A DNA stretch of 64,000 nucleotides from positions 108,680,898 to 108,744,897 of the forward strand of contig NC_034409.1 of the NCBI RefSeq assembly GCF_002078875.1, in the 5' to 3' direction. The notes under the pieces are model-generated. The model was not told where the DNA came from, searched no databases, and saw only the letters and a list, made by a program, of their open reading frames with translations. Source of the stretch: Numida meleagris. Its lineage: Eukaryota > Chordata > Aves > Galliformes > Numididae. Positions 46,171-58,608 of this stretch are shown in pieces. A program made the translations under genes and the position numbers. How positions within the stretch are numbered: the first letter of the stretch is position 1; every line of letters begins with the position of its first letter.

Positions 46171-47361
46171 CCTCATATCCAAGTCTATGTAGAACCAGGC
46201 CCCGCTTCAAAAATATATATATCATTTTTTGAATATGAAGTTTTCTGAGTGTCATAAAGTGCCTCAAACTTTTCAAGAGGCAGGATTTCATGAGCCTGAA
46301 GGGAAATAAATTGTTAGATTGGTACCAACCATGGTCTACATTGTAAGTAGTTATTGTAATACTAGTGTCTTTTCTGGGAAGGAGGGCTAGGGATTGCAGA
46401 ATTTACCTAACAAACATGTAAATGTGTGTAGACATCTACATTTCAGTGTTACCTGTATGTGGGAAACAGCTGAACCAAATTCCCTTCATCAGGGCATAGC
46501 TTGCCAAGTGTACTGCCTGTTCCATCACGTGTGCAAATCTTCATCATCAAACAAAAACTTTCTCTGGCTGGAAAGCAGTAACTGGTAATGCAGAGCATGC
46601 CAGCATATGTCAGCAGTATTACTCCCTTGGCACTGCTTCTCCCTGATAATTGTAGAGTAGAAAACGTTCTTCTTCAGGCTTTTCCTCTAACTACCCCAGT
46701 GTGAGAGCCAGAAACTGTGGACATTTGTGTGGAGGGAATTTGGCAGCTGAAATGTGTGGAAGCCTGGCTCTGGCATGAGCATTTCCAAGAGCAGCATCTG
46801 GCCCCCTGGTTAACTTCCTGACTGATCTTCTGCCTCAGACAGGAGGCCAACTATGATAACAGCACCAAAAAGAAGGAGGGAGGGCTGGGCAAAGGCTTGG
46901 ACATTTCTTCTAGCTTTAAAAATAGCAGAGAAAATCCAAAACACATTGGCAGACTGGATGTAACTTCAAAATTTAACTTCAAAGTTCCTCCTCCTGATGA
47001 TTGTCTTGCAGATTATTCCTCAGGTTGTTTTTCTGCCTGTCCCAACAGCTGCAACCTCACTTACATAAATGGGTGAATTTGGAGCTCAAACATGAGAGCA
47101 TTTCTGGTGCATAGTGATCAGCTTTCTGGCTCAGTTCACAAGGGCATCTGTGTCAAAACCACTGTGATGTTTGCAAAGTCAGTTGGTCATTTTCTTATAT
47201 GTGAGGAGATAGGAGCTGTGTATGTGCCATTTTCCTTGTTTCATCCTTTAGAAGCAGCTTTATTCTGACTTTCCAAAACAAAAGGAAAAAAGATGCTGTT
47301 TAGGTTACCTCTCAGCTGTACATGTGTATATGTATATATATGTATGGCATTTGAATACATT

Positions 47362-47682
47362 TCATAGAATCATAGAATATACTGAGTTGAAAGGGATCCA
47401 CAGGGATCATCAAGGCCAAATCCAGGCTCCACACAGGACCACCCAAATATCAGACCCTATGTCTGAGAGCAGTGTCCAAACACTTCTTGATCTCCAGCAC
47501 TCAGGGCCATGCCCACTGCCCTGGGCAGCCTGTTCCGTGCCCACCACTCTCTGGTGCAGAACCTGTCCCTAACCCCCAGATGTCCCTCCCCTGATGCAGC
47601 TCCATGCTGTTCCCTTGGGCCTTGTTGCTGTCACCAGAGAGCAGAACTCAGCGCTGAACCTCTGCTCCCCTCATGAGGAAGA
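47362..47682 (-). mobile_element. CR1 LINE 3' fragment, minus strand, about 320 bp
   Basis: Reversed tail tcatagaatcatagaatatac, then ggatccacagggatcatcaag, gtctgagagcagtgtccaaacacttc and gcccactgccctgggcagcctgttcc, then ctgatgcagctccatgctgttccc. This 3' UTR differs from that of the copies at 31459 and 39669. It matches the element at 55175-55457 almost word for word, so these two form one subfamily. 5'-truncated near 47682. Confidence 0.95.
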
Positions 47683-49435
47683 TATATGCGTGTAGGAGAG
47701 ACTTTCCTTCAGCAGTGACTGGGAATTAAATTTGCTCCAAACCACAGGCCACAGGTCATAGATAACTGATGTGGTTGCTCTATTGTTGTTTCACAAAGTT
47801 TGTCCATCCCAACCCATGTCAGCCCTTCATCACCACAGTGTCCACACCACAGCAGAACACATGGCAAGGCTTCTATACCTTGTTTAGGATCAGGGTCAGT
47901 CACTTTTCCTGCTCACCAGCACCCATGCTTACACAGATGCAAATATACAAATGCTTGGAAACCACATGAATCACACACCATCCGGGACATCCTTTATATG
48001 AAAATCACCCACTTCGTTGTTGATTCACCGTTTTTCCTTTCATCACAAGGAAGACTGACATTTTCTGAAGAATCAATACAAAGAATTTTTCAAGTGGAAG
48101 ACTAATGGCAGTGGATAATAACTCAGTTGAACAACAGATTTCTCTTATCTTTCTGCCACTCTTCCATTCCATTACCATTTTCCCCCTGTCATTATTTTCT
48201 AATGGTGACGACAAGAACAGAAGTATAAAAAAAAATCCAAGATGTACATTACATCCTGAGATTCCTCAATCCAAGTAAAAGCTAAGTTGATGTCTCTGCC
48301 ATGGCAAGGTATCAGGGAGGTGTGCTAGAGGAGGAAAATGATCTCTTTGCAAAAAGAACCTTATCAAAGACAATTTTATTACCAGATGCAAACACGGGGA
48401 GTTAAAAAAAGTTCTTTAAAAAATGGTCAGGTGCAGGACAGAAGGGTGAAGACAGGACTTAAAAGCATTCCTCCGAAATGTGGCGAATAGATTCTAAATT
48501 CTGATCATGTCTGGAGCATCGGCAGGTGTCTTATACATCTGCAGCACGGAAAGAAGACCTTTTAATTATGTCCGCACATAGGACATACCACTGCTCACAG
48601 GAAACACTGGCATACTTCAGTCACTTGGCAATTCTCATCAGGCCATGAAGGTATGTTAGTCATGCTCTTATTAACAAAGTTTTCAGCATCTCTGCTGTAC
48701 AGTAAGCAATGAGGCCTTTGTGTCTCAGAGCTACACTGCCCCTTGTAGATGTCGTGCAAAGAGTGAGACTGTAATATCTTGAATTTTATTCCAGGTTTGC
48801 CTGATAAGTGGGTGGCAATAGTTAGAGGCCAATTTGTGCTTTTCCATCACGCTGTCTAGACATATTTGCAAGCACTGCTTTGCCTTAAAGAGGAAAAAGT
48901 ATATCATATATTACACAATAATGGGTTATTTTTACTTGTAATGCATTAAGAGACTGTTTTCAATCAGACACCATTTGATATGAGGGTATGTTCTGGACAA
49001 TAAATGGAAAAAGTGGAACATATCCTTTTTTTACACAGCAGACAATACTCACACTTTCCATATAGACAGGAAATGGCTTAAGCTTATATATAGAAATACA
49101 GTATATTTTATATGCAAAATTATGGATTGATTTATTTAAAAACTATCACTGCATAATTGGTTGAAGCTGCAAAATTAATAATCACCTATGTAAATATTTT
49201 AATACAGCCCAGAAAAGACAACTCTGGGAACTTTAAGAGAGATCTTTTCCTGTCAGAAAATGTGGTGTGGAGGTCATCACAGGATGTGACATGGGAGGCA
49301 TGGGGGTCATGTGCTTCTCAGCAGTTGCTCAGAGCCAACAGATCTGCTCTGCTCAGCATCTGCGTGTTGTAGCACATGGTCCCACCTTGTTTCCACAAGA
49401 TCTCCTCAAAGGTGCATCTCCTGAAATGAGGTCGT
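47683..49435. other. Unique AT-rich sequence
   Basis: No repeat family or exon recognised. 49080-49210 is very AT-rich with a TTATATATAG word and several TAATTG/TTAATA segments. Confidence 0.4.
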
Positions 49436-49754
49436 ACTGAGGTGGTGGTCGGTCTCCTCTCCCGGCTAACAGTGATAGGACGAGAGGTATTAGCCTTAAA
49501 GTGCACAAGGGAAGGTTCAGGTTGGATATTAGGAACCATTTCTTCTCAGAAAGAGCGGTGAGTCAGTGGCACAGGCTGCCCAGGAAGGTGGTGCAGTCAC
49601 CGTCCCTGGAGGTGTTCAAGAGCTGTGTGGATGTGGCATTGAGGGACATGGGCAGTGGGCATGGTGATGGTGGGCTGGTGGCTGGACTGGGTGATCTTAG
49701 TGGTCTGTTGTAGCTTACTGATTCTATGATTGTACCTTACTGATTCTATGATTC
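49436..49754 (+). mobile_element. CR1 LINE 3' fragment, about 320 bp
   Basis: Begins at actgaggtggtggtcggtctcctctccc and continues through gtgataggacgagaggtattagcc (the DRTRG block), ggttcaggttggatattagg, tcagtggcacaggctgcc, gtcaccgtccctggaggtg to ggactgggtgatcttagtgg. The tail is duplicated: ttactgattctatgatt occurs at about 49718 and 49738. The frame reads [20 protein letters not shown]. Well preserved. Confidence 0.95.
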
Positions 49755-50744
49755 CTCAGCTCATCCCCACCCCATCAGTCCTAACAGGGCACCAGCGCTT
49801 TGTTTTTACTGGCACTGCAACCAGCTGGGTTGGGTCCTGGACCAGATTCACCTTAGGGCTGTGAGGGTCCTCAGTCTCGTTCACCCCCAGCTGCCTGGCT
49901 TCTCTTGGGCTGGGGCTGACCACTGTCCTATTCGCTTCTAGGATATGGAGGAAGCACCCTACATTTCCCAGGAGCATCTCCATAGCAGAACCATCTTCTG
50001 CAGGGCCACACATTGTCCATGAGCACCATTTCCCTGATGAAGAGGCAAAAAAATTCACTTCCATGGGAGGCTGACACTACCCAGGTGGCAGCTCAAATCC
50101 ATGTTATTTTTTCCTATCTGCACATGTGGTTTCCAGAGTATGTGAATGTAGGCGTGGTGGTGAGCTGCTCCCAGTGTTCTGGAGTGGCAACGGAAGCACT
50201 TAGGACCCTCTGCTTCACCAATACAGCATGGATCTGAGTTATTTTTTGACTCTGTATCTTCTTGCAGAAGGTATTTGGATTGTTAGAACATGTTTCATCA
50301 CCAGGCTGAGAGACCAGGGGTTAGGAAGGCTAGGATTTTTATGTTCAAACCTATGCTCATTTCAAATTGGATGAATTCCTGCTCACCAGACAGCGATCCA
50401 CAGCCAGGCATTATGGCCAGATTATTTAATACATTAGCAAGAGTGAATTTGATGGATACAGTCACCAGCTGGACTGTGATCTGATAAGGCTGTCTCAGAG
50501 AGGACACAGTAATAGGCCAGAACAAGTATACTCATTTCTTTCTGGAAGTGTAAATAGATCTGTGTTTACTTTGCTCCAAAGGGTTTTTTTTTTTCCTGTG
50601 CTATCAACATGTAATCTTTCACTTGACTTAATAAGCATTTGGATTTTGTTTGTTTGTTTGTTTCTACATATGCTAAAAGCCTTAATGGGATTCTTCAGTC
50701 CTGTCGCTCATTTCCTGAAGATAACAAACATCCCCACTTTCTCT

Positions 50745-50831
50745 TTGAAGATTTTTTCAAGTCACTTTTTTTTTTGCCTTTTTTAATATATCATTTTTCT
50801 AACTGTTTTTTTTTGGTTGTTTTTTTTTTTT
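50745..50831 (+). repeat. T-rich low-complexity tract
   Basis: Several runs of 8 to 11 T separated by short interruptions. Simple sequence, no function inferred. Confidence 0.85.
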
Positions 50832-51822
50832 GAATGAAGGAAGAAATACAGTGAGACTACTAAGCTTCCAATTACAACCATTAATAGCTCTGATAGGCAA
50901 AGTTTCACAAATCCTTTTGCCAATAAGAAAATAAATCCCTCTCGACGACAAAGCTGTGGCATGAAGACTGAAATATTCTGTAAGCCATAAAAGTTGAACT
51001 CGGTGTGAGGAGAACTCCAGCCATCACCTTGCATATTTCATTTGTTACAGACCATCTGTGTGCATCATCAGAGATCTCAGGAAAATATTACTCAGCTGTC
51101 TTTTATCTCTGTCTAGCCTAGCTGGAGCGTGGGTAGCAGAACACAAAGTAACAGGTTCCTAACTTCATTCTGATGATAAAAGGCACTGGTAACCTAATAG
51201 AAACACATGTTTTTATTGATTAATAATACACAGCCATGACCTGACGAGTATGCTGCGCGTGGAGCGTATTTTAGAAAGCAAGTAATGAGGTTCTTCCTTC
51301 CTAATCAGCTCTTTATTACTTGTTGAAGTGGAATGTGAGAGCAGAAAGTAAAGCTCAGGTATCAAAAAGAAGTGGTGATGACGGGTTGAGGGGGGTCACT
51401 TGTGAAAACAGTGGAAATCAAATCAATTAGGCCTGTCAGCTGGAAAACATCATGGGGAATTAACTCTAGTTTGTCTGGATTCCCTCTGCCTGAACAAAAG
51501 TGCACAGAAGTATATTCAGGTGACAAAGAAAGGGCTGTATGAAGGTGCTCATTTAACTGGGAAAGAAGAAGTGTTACATAGGACATTTCCACTGACAAAT
51601 CAAATAAGGAAATAGGATAAAACTCTAAAAACAGCAACATACTTTTAACCTTCAGAAGAAAATGCAACTGCATATGTTGACAGAGGTAAAGGTGCCACCT
51701 CTGTACCCCTTCAGGGCTTATGAGGACTGGAGGCTGGCAGGGCTCAGGTCGAAGGGGTGAGATGGTGTCTGGTTGCCATGAAACTGAAATTACTGCTGAT
51801 GGCTTAACTTTAACGGGCATGC

Positions 51823-51842
51823 AAAAAAAAAAAAAAAAAAAA
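51823..51842 (+). repeat. A homopolymer, 20 bases
   Basis: Uninterrupted A run. No retroelement body recognised upstream, so I do not call it a retroposon tail. Confidence 0.95.
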
Positions 51843-51909
51843 TCCAGGGAATATTTGATTGGAGCGGCTACAAATGAAGGAAATCTTGAGGTCATTCAGG
51901 AGTCCTAGC

Positions 51910-52002
51910 ATCATGGAATCATTCAAGTTGTAAGGGTCTCTTAAAGCTCATCACGTCCAACTCCCCTGCAATGAACAGGGACATCTACAGCCAGCTCAAC
52001 CT
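51910..52002 (-). mobile_element. CR1 3' fragment, minus strand, about 90 bp
   Basis: catcatggaatcattcaagttg, then aagctcatcacgtccaactcccctgcaatgaacagggacatctacagc. The last part is shared with the fragment at 58474-58608, marking a common subfamily distinct from the 47362/55175 pair. Confidence 0.88.
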
Positions 52003-52974
52003 CATTTCTGGTTTATTTTGCTTTCCCTCAAGGTAGAACTATTTGAAATGGCCCTTCACTCTACTTTGCAAGCGTCTTTTTTTCACTTTTCGTATCTCAG
52101 TCCAGGAGAGCAAAGACAGTGCCAGGGCAGCTACAACCACAGCTTCTGCTGGATCAGAGCCCAGCTGAGGAAAGCAGGAATTCAGGACCACAGTCTCCAA
52201 GGCCTCTGACTAAACTCATTAAAGCTTGGACAGGGATATTAAGTGGTGAGGTGTGTTGGCCCTCATCCCCTCACCCCCCTGAGCTCTGGCAAATGCCGGG
52301 GAGTGCCCCCAGCCTTGGGCTGCTCTCCTGCACTGACCTGCAATATGCAGGGCACAGGACAGGTCACCCGTGCCAGGGGCTCAGGACTACCTGTGCACGA
52401 ATTCCTGCCAGGAGGGCTGATTTCATGAGTTATCACTGGTTAATTCTCCTAGGTTCTGCTGAAAGACTCCCAAAATCTGCAAAATGTTATAGAAATACAC
52501 AACTCCATAAAATACCGAGAACCTGAACGTTTCAACAGATTTTACCTGGAGTAGAATGGGCGCATGGATTCCCTTTTTGTTCTCCCTGGGCAAGCACACC
52601 CCTACTCTTACATTATATGCTGACTACACACACAGATTCTTGGCACATACTGCAGTTTTTGCAGTGCACAATTTTCAATGCAATTAGAAAAAAGAAAATT
52701 TCAAATGACAGGAATAAATTAAAGAAAAAGCTTAAAGGTACAGCAATCAGCTCCTTAGTACTTCTCATCCCAAAGGACATACCTAGGAAAAACATTTCTC
52801 CTAACTTTCAAAGAGCCTGTGAATCACTGACCAGAATTTCAAGTGTCATGGGCATCTCTAGCTGTAGTTTGAGTTATCGTATTTGTATAACTGTGTAATT
52901 TTATTTTTTCTTGGTTGAAATAATGGAAGACAGAAGCATTGTTCAACTTCATCTTTATTATTCCTGGCTTCAAA

Positions 52975-52991
52975 AACAACAACAACAACAA
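52975..52991 (+). repeat. (CAA)n microsatellite
   Basis: Five CAA/AAC units flanked by A runs. Confidence 0.88.
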
Positions 52992-54874
52992 AAAACACCT
53001 GTTCACTCCCACATATTTTATTTTACAGGGAAGTTGGGATAGTGAGTCAACCAGCTCACACATTTCAATGCAAATAAAATATAACAAAGCTGTGGTTAAC
53101 TCGTGGCCTCTTGCAGATCAGTGAAGAAGAAGGTGCAGAAAGACAACCAGAGCTCCCTGCTCACCCCTGTTAATATGTGCGTGCTTCCTCATGGAAGTGG
53201 TGATTACACCTTATTGTTGGCAGTGCTAAGCTCAGTAAATCTTTACATTTTCACTGTGGAAGAGGGGAATTTCTTCATGCTTCTGTGGGCGGCCAGACAG
53301 TCGAAGGTGATGGGAAATACATAACATCCTGTTCTGCCTACTTTTCATCTTTCCTGTTCGCAGACACATTTTGAGCTTGACATTCAGGTATAATTAAAAA
53401 CAGGTTGATGCCATGCACAGCTCAGCAGATGCACACAATATTAGTACCTGCTGTGAATCCGGGTACATTGGCTTTTATAAAACAGCAAGGCATTTGCAAA
53501 TTGTCTGTTGTAACTGCAACAATATCAGCTTAAGAACAAAGTGAATCATATGGCTTTCACTAACAGAACAGCCCAATGGCTAACACTTTTCTCAGTAGTA
53601 CTCTTAGTAACGCCATGCTAAATTTTCATACTGACATTTTTCAGAGATGTTAATAGTATTGCAGTGGTGCATTTCAGACTTAAAGTAAAAAAAAACAAAA
53701 CCACGAAACACTTCTTTTCCAGCATTTCCTGGTTGTGCTGCTCCTGCTGAGCAGCAATGCAGTTTTCCCCAGCCAGGCACAGGAGAGAGGGATGGAAAGG
53801 ACTGGTGCTCTGGTCAACCTTCTTTGCCACGGTCTTTAAGAGATGCCTCTGAGGAGAAGGCGGCGGCTGTCAGCCTGCTCACAGGACCACATAGTTGGCA
53901 TACCTAATGCAGCTGTCATACCTTCTCTCCCCTAAGGGAGCCAAGGGGCGAGGGACATGCAGGCAGGAGGTGCATGCTCTTGGACCTGCCTGGCTCTCCC
54001 CTGCTGTGAGCCAGGAGAGGATGTGAGGTGGGGACAGGCTCCAGAGAGCAGAGGCTGGGGCCATAAAATCTGATGGCCACAGAATTTCCAACTGTCGTAC
54101 TTTACATATGACCCATGCTGGCTTCTCCCTGCAACTGGCAGTAAGAAAAACACAATTTAGAAAGGCTCCATGTCTTGTTTTCCGTCTCACCAGCAGCTTG
54201 GGCACTGGAGCAACACTGGCCACTAAAATCCACTTTGCTTTACTGATCCCAAACCATGAGTAGGAGCAGCCATTCACCTCAGATGAGTGCAGCATCATAA
54301 ATCTGTTTAGCTGCACATTTCAGCTCTGTGGTGTCAGACAGTCATAATTAGAGCTCCAGAGTCCAAGTGCCACCCCACCAGTCTCACAGCAGTGTACTTG
54401 CCCACGCTTTGCATGAGTCATCTGGTGGGAGAGGAGGATAAGGCCCAACATGTCTGGGCTGAAGAAATGACTTAATCAAACTGTTCCTTCCAGCTCTGAC
54501 AAGTGTCTTTTTATGTTTCTTGGTGTTTAGTTTGAAGTTGCCAGTTGATTTTTTCATACCAGTGGTTTATTTAAGCTTCTATTCTGCTGTAGCTTTCAAA
54601 TTTAATACGATAGATGTGTCCTCTGGAGCAGTGAAGTATTAGGTGAGGAAGACTTCTATGCTCAGGTGACTAGAATGAATGAGTGATCCATCCAATTGTA
54701 CATTTGTTACTACTTTCCAAATCCAAACAAGTGCTGCCCCTTAACTTCTAGCTCTGAAAACTTCCAGTAAGTACCATGATGAACACCTGGTTAAGTCCTC
54801 AAAGTATTCAGAGTGTCTGCCATTGGATCTCCATGCAAATAAAATTTTCATAGCTCATAAAAGGGTTTTCAAGA

Positions 54875-54899
54875 ATGATCACAGACTGATTGTGATCAT
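54875..54899. repeat. Perfect 9-bp hairpin, 7-nt loop
   Basis: ATGATCACA (54875-54883) and TGTGATCAT (54891-54899) are exact reverse complements around GACTGAT. It is too short for a microRNA precursor. Could be a dimeric protein-binding site. Confidence 0.6.
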
Positions 54900-55174
54900 C
54901 AAGAATACTTAATGAGAGGAAAGGAATTACTTCAGTTTAATGCCATCACACCTGAGATCACAGCCTGCTTCACAGAGAGGAAATGAGAAAATATTTAAAG
55001 AATTAAAATTCTAAAAATAAATGGAAAGCCTCCAGTGGAAAAAAAGCAGGCAATGCAAGTGGATCAGACCATAGGAGGACATCGCCACGCTTCAGAAGTG
55101 AAGTTACAACCTAACCCAAATGATAACAGACAATAGAGAAGGTACAATGGGTTTAATAAGAACGACTTTATCAG

Positions 55175-55457
55175 TAGAATCATCATAGAATATCCCAAGT
55201 TGGAAAGTACCCATAAGGATCATCAAGTCCAGCTCCTGGTTCCACACAGGACCACTCAAAAATAGAACCTATGTCTGAGAGCATTGTCCAAGACAATCCT
55301 TGAACTCCAGCACTCGGGGCCGTGCCCACTGCCCTGGGCAGCCTGTTCCATGCCCACCGCCTTCTGGTGCAGGCCCTTTCCCTAACCCCCAGCTGCCCCT
55401 CCCCTGACGCAGCTCCATGCCGTTCCCTCGGGCCCTCTCACTGTCACCAGAGAGCAT
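55175..55457 (-). mobile_element. CR1 LINE 3' fragment, minus strand, about 280 bp
   Basis: Reversed tail gtagaatcatcatagaatatcccaagttgg, then gtctgagagcattgtccaag, gcccactgccctgggcagcctgttcc and ctgacgcagctccatgccgttccc. Same subfamily as 47362-47682 and in the same orientation. 5'-truncated at ctgtcaccagagagc. Confidence 0.95.
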
Positions 55458-55702
55458 GTATCTGTACTTATAAGCAGAATAGGAAATATTTTAAGAAATA
55501 GAAATTATTGGAGCTTTGTTAACCATTCATTTTCAAAAGTTCTGACCTCCTCCAGAAGTTTAATCAAAGAAAAAGCAATTGTATGCATTTGAATTACCTT
55601 GCTTCTGACACAGCATATCCTCCGTTGTCTCCTGCAGCAAGAGCCTAACACTGCTGACTTCCATTCTCAGCTGTAATAACTCCAACCAAGCATTCAAAAA
55701 AT

Positions 55703-55740
55703 GGGAAGAGAGGGAAGAGAGGGAAGAGAGGGAAGAGAGG
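55703..55740 (+). repeat. 9-bp purine minisatellite (GGGAAGAGA)4
   Basis: Four perfect tandem copies of GGGAAGAGA from 55703 to 55738 plus a partial fifth. All-purine on this strand, hence all-pyrimidine on the other. Confidence 0.97.
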
Positions 55741-56019
55741 AAGCAACACTGTACACATTATCTTTTTATAGCACCTTCTCTTAAGGAATCTCATTCAGAG
55801 CAGTTGTGACCCCTACTGCTTTTCCGTCAGTGTTTCTGCCCCTCTCACTTGCACTATCAAGATAAATGCTTTTTAAAGGCACACGGTCAGATCTTGCATT
55901 TAAACAGGCAGTAATCTCCATGGGCAGAGATACCATGAATAACTGAAATACCAAAGAATAAATAGTTTCACTAACCATGTTCTGTCCAAACTAATCAGAG
56001 TATCTGGTAGATCCCCGTA

Positions 56020-56165
56020 CATTTAATTGATTTGCTGTTTGTTTGCTCCATTGCATAATTAATTATTTAATTTCATTGCCCTCCAGATTTTCTCACTAAT
56101 TAGTTATCACTTGCTAACTCATTGATCCGCTGTTTGCATCTTCCATTGCTTTTCTGGCTGCCATG
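56020..56165. promoter_or_regulatory. Cluster of homeodomain/POU- and forkhead-like words
   Basis: Within 145 bp there are TTTAATTGATTTG, TGTTTGTTTGC, TTGCATAATTAATTA (overlapping POU and homeodomain cores), TTTAATTTC, CTAATTAG and a second TGTTTGC. Clusters of this kind mark many vertebrate developmental enhancers, but AT-rich DNA yields such words by chance. Conservation is needed to decide. Confidence 0.22.
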
Positions 56166-57417
56166 TTCATCCTCTACTCCATTTGTACCAGGTCCTTTCA
56201 TATCTTCCTAGTTTTTACTCCTCCTCTTGTTTGCTTCCCTGGCTGAAGTCTTCAACCTGCTATCCACACTTCATGCCCTTCCTGCAGGTTGCTGAAAACA
56301 ACACTATCTGCACAATATAGCAAAAACGATCTGGGAAATTAGATCCTTTGGGTATACCCAAATCTTTACAGTCTTAAATAAATAACTAATTCCTAAAATG
56401 CAGTTTGTTCTCCTGAGATCTGGTGTGCTCCTTACCCAATCTGGGCTTATTTAATTCTCCCTGAAGTCTTGGAAGCTACTTATGCTCAACATTTAGGATA
56501 TTTTCTTTCTCACAGGCTGCTTTGTGACCTTGTGCTGCATGCCACAGCCTGTTCAGTCAGTGAGGTTTTGGAGCACGGAGCACGATGGTGGCTCTTCTCA
56601 TGTGAAATTCTCATCGTCTAAGTATAGCTGATATGTTTTATTTCTGGGAAGGCTGTTTGGATTTCCGTCTGCTCTGCTCTCTGGTTTAGATTTCTTGTCT
56701 GAATGCTGTTCAGGAGCCAGTGCTTATGCTACCATTCACCATATCGCACTTTGCTAATTGCTCCCATATTTGGAGCAGTCACGTGTGCCAAACTGCTAAA
56801 TTTTGACTTTACTTTCCTGCAGCTACTAGAACCTCCCCAAAGAGGCAATTAAGACTCCAAACAGTGCAAGAGAAGGAAAACTGACTGTAAGAGGCTCACA
56901 GGGTTATCCAGCATTCTTTCAAAAGTGTATATTTTGTGTGTTGGTTCTTTTTAAAGGAGAAAATAGTTTTACTGTTAAATTTTTCTTACAGCAGACTAAA
57001 AGGCTCTTTTAGATAATTGTTACCTGAGACAGTCAGGCCGTGCTTGCTTTGACTGCTGGCACGGGAGTTGTAGTTGTGCCCTGACATTGGCTCAGCAAAG
57101 GCATTTAGTTTCACTGGCCTTGGATGGGCTGCACCTCGTTTGGAGATAAGAATGTAATTGTTTGTCTTGATGAATTAAAGCCCAGCCTAAGATTTTAGAA
57201 ATAGATCAGAAATGCTCAACTCAGCTGAGGAAAGCAGAAGTGATTTTCTTTTAGATTGATGCTGCAGGTGTGTATCACTTTTTAAAAGTGGCTAGATCAC
57301 TGTAGCTTTGAAATACAGAACAAAGTAAGACCTAGTTATCCCTAAAGATCTAGTCCTAGGTATGGACCTTACCTTCTCAAAACCTTGATGAGATAGAAAT
57401 TTTTGTTCCTCTTACTG

Positions 57418-57433
57418 AAAAAAAAAAAAAAAA
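57418..57433 (+). repeat. A homopolymer, 16 bases
   Basis: Uninterrupted A run, no retroelement recognised next to it. Confidence 0.93.
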
Positions 57434-58473
57434 CCATTAATTCAGTATTTTACTTAACAACAGGTGAATGTGGCAAGACTGAAGCAGATGAAATTTCCTA
57501 AAACACAAAGGCCTGTGACTGAAGGAGCATTATTAAAAGTCTAGTTTTCAAAATTAGTTCAAGCCATCAGGTCATACAGGACTTCATTTGTCTTATGTAT
57601 AAGAGGAGCTAGTGGGAAGAAAAGGAAGAGGAGCTTTCTGTGCTGTGCTGATGAGAATCACAGAAAAACTCCATGTTCAGCCCTTTATGTCTTCAGTGGT
57701 TTGGGGGAAACATCTCTGAGCCCCACATAACCTGTGCATCTGAGCTGCGTTGTGCTTCCTTCAGTCTCTGGAGGAACCTCCACTGGCTTAGAGGGAGCCT
57801 AGATAACAAAAGCTGAGATGTTCATGTCCACTGAAGTCACCTCCATATGAAACTTCACTCATGTTACACCTGGACACATGTTTTTGGATATGTGCCTTCC
57901 ATTTGAAAACCAGAAGGCTGAGAAATCCTTCTGGGTATTTGGAGTGGGGAAGGGCAGGGACTGAGGATGAAGCTTTTCCAGCTTCAGAATCCTTGAGCCA
58001 GCCTTACGCTGGGGTCAAGCATCTCTTTCTTACTTAAGAGCTAGTTTTTCTGCTGTTTTATATTTACCCAGGCACCTTCCTAGACACAGGGAACAACTCA
58101 GCTCTGATAACAGCCGTATCCAAGACAAATTATACAGTGCTGGGTAAAGAATCCAATAAAACCTCAACAGCTCTTGTTTTACACCTTGGTAAAATAAGTA
58201 TCTCCATTCCCCCAGAGATGGGATTGGCAACAGAATGTCTTTCCATGAAGACAAAGAAAACCTTAAGGAGAAGGAGGAAGGCCATTTTCAGCTGAAATAT
58301 CCCACCTCTGTGTTTTGAAAACTGCTATGAGAAAAGACCTAGTGCCTCACAGCCACTGACTGAAAAGGTGAGGAGCTGCAGAGAGCAGGGTGCACAAGTT
58401 CTCAGATGTCAGCCTACAGGTTCTGGACACTGTAAGGCCCTCAATGGATAACTGAAATCACCAAAGAGAATAT

Positions 58474-58608
58474 GTCATAGAATCATATGAGTTGGAAGGG
58501 ACTTTTAAAGGCCATCAAGTCCAACTCCCCTGCAATGAACAGGGACATCTGCAGCTACATCAGATTGCTCAGAGCCCTGACCAGCCTGACTCTGATCTTT
58601 CCAGTCTG
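58474..58608 (-). mobile_element. CR1 3' fragment, minus strand, about 135 bp
   Basis: tcatagaatcatatgagttggaaggg, then ggccatcaagtccaactcccctgcaatgaacagggacatctgcagc and cagattgctcagagccctgaccagcctgac. Same subfamily as 51910-52002 but extending further into the 3' UTR. The last recognisable CR1 in the window. Confidence 0.92.

Larger units (their letters stand above)
44516..47361. other. Unique sequence with small microsatellites
   Basis: No gene recognised. It contains (TTA)n at 45508-45526, five CAG units at 46156-46170 and AT-rich dinucleotides at about 46210-46222 and 47325-47345. Confidence 0.4.
49755..51909. other. Unique sequence with T-rich tracts
   Basis: No gene recognised. It contains T runs (50584-50594 and a T-rich zone at 50745-50831), a TTTG repeat at 50645-50663 and a 20-base A run at 51823-51842. 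A 177-codon minus-strand frame at 51362-51895 includes translated homopolymer and has no motif. Confidence 0.4.
52003..55174. other. Unique non-coding sequence
   Basis: No gene recognised. It contains (CAA)n at 52975-52991 and a perfect hairpin at 54875-54899. A GC-richer zone at 53840-54060 holds overlapping open frames on the minus strand without family motifs. Confidence 0.4.
55741..58473. other. Unique sequence with TAAT-rich patch
   Basis: No gene or repeat family recognised. A cluster of TAATTA and TGTTTGC words lies at 56020-56165 (listed separately). An A run of 16 occupies 57418-57433. Confidence 0.4.

Noticed and set aside
51362..51895. 177-codon open frame on the minus strand
   Set aside because: It translates a 20-base homopolymer and other simple sequence, has no motif, and its length is within chance expectation.
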